Source of the DNA: Flavobacteriales bacterium
Lineage (GTDB): Bacteria > Bacteroidota > Bacteroidia > Flavobacteriales_D > Crocinitomicaceae
DNA: 10,895 bases
NCBI GenBank assembly: GCA_947462695.1
Contig: CANHQC010000039.1
Span: 1-10,895 of the forward strand
Direction: 5' to 3'
Below are positions 6,869 to 10,895 of the stretch, one piece after another. The stretch's first letter is position 1. Every line of letters begins with the position of its first letter. The notes under the pieces are model-generated. The model saw only the letters and a program-made list of their open reading frames with translations, was not told where the DNA came from and did not search any database. The translations under genes were made by a program, and so were the position numbers.

Positions 6869-7912
6869 ATGTCTTTTGACCCAAATGGTGTGGGAATAGC
6901 CAACGGGAATATTTTTGGCTTTCCAGTTACTGAGGACGAAGCAGATATCGTCATCATTCCCGTTCCATGGGATGCAACTGCATCGTATGGGAAAGGAACA
7001 AGTGACGGCCCTAGGGCGATACTAGAAGCGTCTACTCAGCTTGACTTTTACCACCATTCACTTCAGAAAGCATACGAAACAAAGGTGTTCCTCACTCCTA
7101 TTTCGATGGAATGGAAAGAAATCAATGATCGACTTTGTTTGCGCGGCATTGAATACATTCAATTCCTGGAGGAAGGAGGTAGACTTGAAGAAAATGTGGA
7201 TTTTCAGGAGACCGTTAAAGAAATCACGACTGCTCAACTTGCATTGGCTGAACAACTTGAAGAACGGGCTATACACTTGTTAAATAAGGGTAAGATTGTC
7301 GCAGTCTTAGGTGGAGAACATTCCACTCCATTCGGACTTATAAACGCAATCGATAAGTTAAACAAGCCTTTTGGAATTTTGCAAATCGATGCTCATGCAG
7401 ACTTGAGAGATGCGTATGAAGGGTTCGATCAATCACACGCAAGCATCATGTTCAATGCTATTGAATCTTGCAAAAACCTGATCAAACTTGTTCAAGTTGG
7501 AATACGCGATATTGCAGAATCTGAAGTTGAGTTGATTCACTCGTCAAATGGTTTGATTGAAACATTTTTTGATTGGGATTTAAAGGCGCAACACTACCAA
7601 GGAGTTAATTGGCACGACCAAGTAACCCAGATCATTGCTTCGTTACCTGAAAATGTGTACATTTCATTTGATATTGACGGTCTAACTCCTTCACTTTGTC
7701 CAAACACCGGAACTCCTGTAGTCGGTGGACTTGAGTTGGAACAAGTTAATTACCTTATTTTTGAACTTGTAAAGTCAGGTAAAAAGATTGTTGGATTTGA
7801 TTTAAATGAGGTGGCGCCAGGAACTTCAGATGATTGGGACGCAAATGTAGGTGCTCGTGCACTCTGGAATCTTGTATGCGCAACGGAATTCTCAAGAAGA
7901 ATAACTAAATGA
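6869..7912 (+). CDS. Agmatinase/arginase-family ureohydrolase (agmatinase likely)
   Basis: A 347-residue member of the Mn/Ni-dependent ureohydrolase family, which hydrolyses guanidino groups to urea. All six usual metal ligands are visible: His151 in GGEHST, Asp174, His176 and Asp178 in DAHAD, Asp268 and Asp270 in SFDIDG. It is longer than E. coli SpeB (306), mainly through a helical insertion at about 80-140. Its signature residues also differ: DIDGLTPSLCPNTGTP instead of the usual DGLDP...APGTGTP, and EVAPG (314-318) followed by DDWDANVGAR (Trp323). Starting one base after the speD-speE stop, it is surely cotranscribed, which supports agmatine as substrate and putrescine as product feeding SpeE. 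Other guanidino substrates, including free guanidine, remain possible because related long ureohydrolases have diverse specificities. Arginine decarboxylase is not in the window. Confidence 0.85.
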   Translation: MSFDPNGVGIANGNIFGFPVTEDEADIVIIPVPWDATASYGKGTSDGPRAILEASTQLDFYHHSLQKAYETKVFLTPISMEWKEINDRLCLRGIEYIQFLEEGGRLEENVDFQETVKEITTAQLALAEQLEERAIHLLNKGKIVAVLGGEHSTPFGLINAIDKLNKPFGILQIDAHADLRDAYEGFDQSHASIMFNAIESCKNLIKLVQVGIRDIAESEVELIHSSNGLIETFFDWDLKAQHYQGVNWHDQVTQIIASLPENVYISFDIDGLTPSLCPNTGTPVVGGLELEQVNYLIFELVKSGKKIVGFDLNEVAPGTSDDWDANVGARALWNLVCATEFSRRITK

Positions 7913-8454
7913 TCAAGCTAAATAAATACAGTTGGTCAATCCCGCTGATGATCGTCATGTGCTGCTTAATTGTGCATCTATTTATTATTTTATATAGCCT
8001 TTACAAAACATTCATTGGATTCGATATATACCCTTCAATCGGTCTGCTCACCTACTCTATGTTGTCAATAGGGATGTATGTTTCTGTATTTCAACTTATT
8101 AAAAACAAGAATAAATTTTCAACCCCTATTCTCGTGTTATCTATTGTCGCTTCCATATTTGTTTTTAGCGATCTTTTTGTTCCCGGGATTCTTCTGTCGA
8201 CTTGGAGGTATACATCAAGCGTTGCTATTTCCATTTGCTTCTTTGCTTTAATGGATGGTATTGGAATTCGAAAAAACTTATTAAGCTCGCTAACGTACTG
8301 GATAGTTGGTTTAACTTGGAGTGCACTTTCTGCAGTACTCATGCTTAGTTTGTCTTCCTCATTGGTTTTTGGTGGTGTAGCATTTTTGTTAGCAATCAGC
8401 AGTATCTTACTGATCATTCACGCGGCATTCAACAAAACATCAGTATTGCGCTAG
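7909..8454 (+). CDS. Six-helix integral membrane protein of unknown function
   Basis: A 181-residue, strongly hydrophobic protein I do not recognise. Likely membrane segments lie at about 9-32, 43-64, 73-95, 102-119, 124-148 and 150-172, with short basic loops (KNKNK near 65-69, RKN at 121-123), so both ends are probably cytoplasmic. There is no signal peptide, enzyme motif or transporter signature. Its ATG overlaps the ureohydrolase stop in an ATGA, implying translational coupling, so it belongs to the polyamine operon by position. A role in polyamine transport or sensing would be a guess; Bacteroidota operons often carry unrelated small membrane proteins. Charge pattern and the low share of charged residues inside helices are normal for a real membrane protein. 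Its TAG stop shares the palindrome CTAG with the stop of the convergent gene. Confidence 0.8.
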   Translation: MIKLNKYSWSIPLMIVMCCLIVHLFIILYSLYKTFIGFDIYPSIGLLTYSMLSIGMYVSVFQLIKNKNKFSTPILVLSIVASIFVFSDLFVPGILLSTWRYTSSVAISICFFALMDGIGIRKNLLSSLTYWIVGLTWSALSAVLMLSLSSSLVFGGVAFLLAISSILLIIHAAFNKTSVLR

Positions 8455-9332
8455 TACATAAAGGTTCCGAAACCTGCAAGTCTTGACATCCAGTAGGTCG
8501 ACTTTTCTAATTCGGTCAAAACAATTCCTTTGGATGAACTCGCGTGAATCATCACTAATGGCTTTCCTTTTTCAGAGACAATCATACCTACGTGCGAAAT
8601 ACGCGATCCATTAGAGAAAAAAACAAGATCTCCTTTTTCCGCTTGTTTATCTTTTATTTTTTTTGACGCCTCAAATTGTTCAGCAGCTGTCCGAGGAATG
8701 GCTTTACCGTTTTGCTTCATCACATATGACGTAAAACCACTGCAATCAAATCCTGTAGGCGATTCTCCTGCCCATACATAAGGCACGCCCAAGAATTGAC
8801 TTGCCGTTTTGATTACATTACCTCTAGTTGAACCATCAAGTCCTGACAGTAATCCTGGAAGAGATTCAGAACTAACAGGCTCAATAGCTGGAATCTTGTC
8901 AAACAATTCGACTAAAACTGTCCGATATGTGTCGAATTCCTTTTTTTTATTTAACCTTTTTAATTCCTCCAGATACCCTTGTAAGTCTTGTTTTAAAGCT
9001 GAAATCTCAAAACTATGTGCAGCAATTATTTTCCGACTATCCGGATGCTTTAGGAAAAGTGTGTATGCTTCTTTCGCGGCATCAACAGTGAATGATTGAC
9101 GTGATGACCATCTATCACTCATTGAAAGCTGAAATAAACTGATTGATTTGTAATACAGTGGAAGCTGCGAATAATCGTATTCGGGATTATCCATTAAACG
9201 ATTCGCTCGACGATAAACTAACTTGTAATTTTCTTGACTATAATTCAATTCCAATTTATCAAAGGCTTTTACCTGAGCCAATGAAACACCAGAAATGAAA
9301 CAAAACAGCAGTAAAACAAAAAGTTTTTTCAT
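8451..9332 (-). CDS. Secreted NlpC/P60 cell-wall peptidase with helical N-terminal domain
   Basis: A 293-residue exported cysteine peptidase expected to cut peptide stems or crosslinks of peptidoglycan. Residues 1-19 are a signal peptide (MKKLFVLLLFCFISGVSLA, then Q). Residues about 20-150 are a Lys/Leu/Tyr-rich helical region resembling a short TPR-type module (an AKEAYTLFLKHP stretch, then helices). The NlpC/P60 domain spans about 170-293: LGVPYVWAGESPTGFDCSGF carries nucleophile Cys197, SHVGMI carries His247, and MIHASS supplies the third polar residue His263. GDLVFF before the histidine is typical. The domain is complete and ends at the C-terminus. The gene is convergent with the polyamine operon, overlapping by four bases, and divergent from the S41 protease gene across a 157-base spacer. 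I could not identify a confident promoter. The exact bond cleaved is inferred from the family. Confidence 0.92.
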   Translation of the reverse strand: MKKLFVLLLFCFISGVSLAQVKAFDKLELNYSQENYKLVYRRANRLMDNPEYDYSQLPLYYKSISLFQLSMSDRWSSRQSFTVDAAKEAYTLFLKHPDSRKIIAAHSFEISALKQDLQGYLEELKRLNKKKEFDTYRTVLVELFDKIPAIEPVSSESLPGLLSGLDGSTRGNVIKTASQFLGVPYVWAGESPTGFDCSGFTSYVMKQNGKAIPRTAAEQFEASKKIKDKQAEKGDLVFFSNGSRISHVGMIVSEKGKPLVMIHASSSKGIVLTELEKSTYWMSRLAGFGTFMY

Positions 9333-9382
9333 AAAAAATCAGTTACTCTAAATTTAGGTTTAATAAGGGTGTTGGATGAAAT

Positions 9383-9394
9383 TTTTGATCAAAA
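9383..9394. promoter_or_regulatory. 12-bp perfect palindrome between divergent envelope genes
   Basis: TTTTGATCAAAA is perfectly self-complementary and sits in the 157-base spacer between the NlpC/P60 and S41 protease starts, 51 bases from the former. It could be an operator shared by both genes. AT-rich palindromes of this size can arise by chance, so confidence is low. A weak plus-strand TAATTTG near 9449 is the only promoter-like string I noticed for the protease. Confidence 0.25.
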
Positions 9395-9489
9395 TACGTT
9401 AACAAATCATTGTGTATTACGGATTTTCTAAATGTGTGACCAAAAAGATAATTTGCGTTATTTCCAATTATTTTATTGAAATTTGAGTT

Positions 9490-10895
9490 ATGAAAAAATC
9501 AATCGTATTACTCTTTGTATTCTCTTCATTTTTAGTCTTTAGTCAACCTACACAAGGAGATAAATTTTCACAATTGATCAATTTAGTGGATCGTTTTTAT
9601 GTGGACACGGTAAACAGCAGCCAATTAACTGAGACTGCAATTATTGCATTACTTGAAAAGCTTGATCCACACAGCACATATATCTCCAAAGAAGAAGTAG
9701 CAGACGCCAATTCATCTATCAACGGAAGCTTTGTCGGAGTTGGCATCCGTTTTCAGATCTTGAAAGATACAGTTATGGTTGTCGCTACTATTCCTGGTGG
9801 TCCATCAGAAAAACTTGGTATCCTTCCAGGGGACAAAATCGTTCGAGTTAATACTGAATCGATTGCTGGAATTGGAATTAAAAATAGCCAGGTTAGGGAT
9901 CGACTACTTGGAGAACTAGGAACAAAAGTTTCCATTGAAATCCTCAGAAAACAAAGTGCAAAACCTCTTGAGTTCACCATTAAACGTGAGAAAATACCAC
10001 TCTTCTCTGTTGATGCGCATTACATGCTGACAAAAGATATTGGCTACATCAAATTAAGTAGCTTTTCTCGCACAACTGTTGAAGAGATTCAGCAATCGAT
10101 AAAAAACCTAAAAGACAAAGGAATGAAGCACCTTGTATTTGACTTGCAAGGAAATGGCGGAGGATTACTTGATGCAGCTCAGAAAGTTGCGGATGAGTTC
10201 TTGTCAGGCGATAAATTAGTTGTTTATTCTGAAGGTCGCGCTCAGCCTAGGACTAATTTAAAAGCTGGGAATAAAGGTCTTTGGGAGAAGGGCTCATTGA
10301 TTGTTTTAACGGATGAATATTCGGCATCAGCAAGTGAAATCGTTTCCGGAGCCATCCAAGATTGGGACAGAGGAATAATTATTGGTAGACGAACATATGG
10401 CAAAGGATTGGTTCAACGCCCATTTGACTTAATTGATGGTTCACAGATCAGATTAACAATGGCTCGGTACTACACACCAAGTGGACGGTTCATACAAAAG
10501 CCTTACGATGACATAGATTCTTATAAAAAAGACTTGACTCTTCGGTATAAAAATGGAGAGTTCGTTCATATTGACTCCATCAAACTTCCTGATTCACTGC
10601 GTTTTGAAACCCTTGAATTAAAGCGAACAGTATTTGGCGGTGGTGGTATTATGCCAGATCTCTTTGTACCATTGGACACTTCAGGAATAACAGATTATTT
10701 TTCGGCCGTTGTAAGAGGAGGTCATATAAATAACTTTAGCCTTGAATACGTGGATAAAAAGAGAACAGAATTGATAAAACAATATACGGATGCATCCAGT
10801 TTCAAAGCTGATTTTACAATCGATTCAAGTTTCTTGTCAGAATTTAATGATTATGTGAAACAAAATGATCCAGACATTAAATTTGATGAAGAACA
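9490..10895 (+). CDS. Secreted S41 C-terminal-processing protease (Ctp/Prc type), C-terminus outside window
   Basis: An open frame from ATG 9490 to the window edge gives 468 complete codons. Residues 1-18 are a signal peptide (MKKSIVLLFVFSSFLVFS, then Q). LDPHSTYIS (58-66) and GSFVGVGIRF (79-88) are the usual lead-in to the PDZ domain (about 80-165), whose IPGGPSEKLGILPGDKIVRV loop is typical. The S41 core follows: DLQGNGGGLLDAA, then SASASE with catalytic Ser280 (middle serine), and Lys305 and Gln309 in YGKGLVQ, completing the Ser-Lys-(Gln) set at the expected spacing of 25 and 4 residues. The architecture matches periplasmic proteases that trim or degrade exported proteins from the C-terminus. 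It is much shorter at the N-terminus than E. coli Prc, resembling the CtpA/CtpB-like forms. The tail past about residue 340 is the usual Bacteroidota extension. It is divergent from the NlpC/P60 gene. Confidence 0.93.
   Translation, partial: MKKSIVLLFVFSSFLVFSQPTQGDKFSQLINLVDRFYVDTVNSSQLTETAIIALLEKLDPHSTYISKEEVADANSSINGSFVGVGIRFQILKDTVMVVATIPGGPSEKLGILPGDKIVRVNTESIAGIGIKNSQVRDRLLGELGTKVSIEILRKQSAKPLEFTIKREKIPLFSVDAHYMLTKDIGYIKLSSFSRTTVEEIQQSIKNLKDKGMKHLVFDLQGNGGGLLDAAQKVADEFLSGDKLVVYSEGRAQPRTNLKAGNKGLWEKGSLIVLTDEYSASASEIVSGAIQDWDRGIIIGRRTYGKGLVQRPFDLIDGSQIRLTMARYYTPSGRFIQKPYDDIDSYKKDLTLRYKNGEFVHIDSIKLPDSLRFETLELKRTVFGGGGIMPDLFVPLDTSGITDYFSAVVRGGHINNFSLEYVDKKRTELIKQYTDASSFKADFTIDSSFLSEFNDYVKQNDPDIKFDEE

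Overview
The window looks like a chromosomal segment from a member of the Bacteroidota, most likely a Flavobacteriales-type genome. Four things point there: AT-rich DNA, no Shine-Dalgarno sequences ahead of the start codons, promoter boxes of the TAnnTTTG type, and protein types common in that phylum (a GH73 glucosaminidase with LysM repeats, an NlpC/P60 protein with a helical N-terminus, and a short S41 C-terminal-processing protease). I see no mobile elements, RNA genes, CRISPR arrays or phage genes. The genus cannot be fixed from the sequence.

Layout: the left end (minus strand) carries the first 464 codons of a large helical-repeat protein of unknown function that runs off the window. Upstream of it, also on the minus strand, is a secreted peptidoglycan glucosaminidase with two LysM domains, followed by two tandem terminator hairpins. 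A 216-base divergent spacer containing a consensus DnaA box inside an inverted repeat separates it from clpB (plus strand), which ends in a clean hairpin terminator. A 336-base gene-free stretch follows. It holds a 33-bp near-perfect dyad, a tandem direct repeat and a good Bacteroidota promoter for the next operon.

That operon (plus strand) has three tightly packed genes: a bifunctional AdoMet decarboxylase-spermidine synthase fusion (SpeD-SpeE), an agmatinase/ureohydrolase-family enzyme (1-base gap), and a six-helix membrane protein of unknown function (ATGA overlap). If the ureohydrolase uses agmatine, the first two genes would make putrescine, decarboxylated AdoMet and spermidine. Arginine decarboxylase is not in the window.

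The operon meets a convergent gene for a secreted NlpC/P60 cell-wall hydrolase, the two stop codons sharing one CTAG. Divergent from that gene is a secreted S41 (Ctp/Prc-type) protease that runs off the right end. Most of the window is ordinary housekeeping and envelope biology. The points most worth a second look are the SpeD-SpeE fusion with an altered spermidine-synthase active-site loop, the atypical ureohydrolase subgroup, the unexplained membrane protein coupled to them, the 33-bp dyad, and the NlpC/P60-protease pairing. I found no convincing undescribed multi-gene system.
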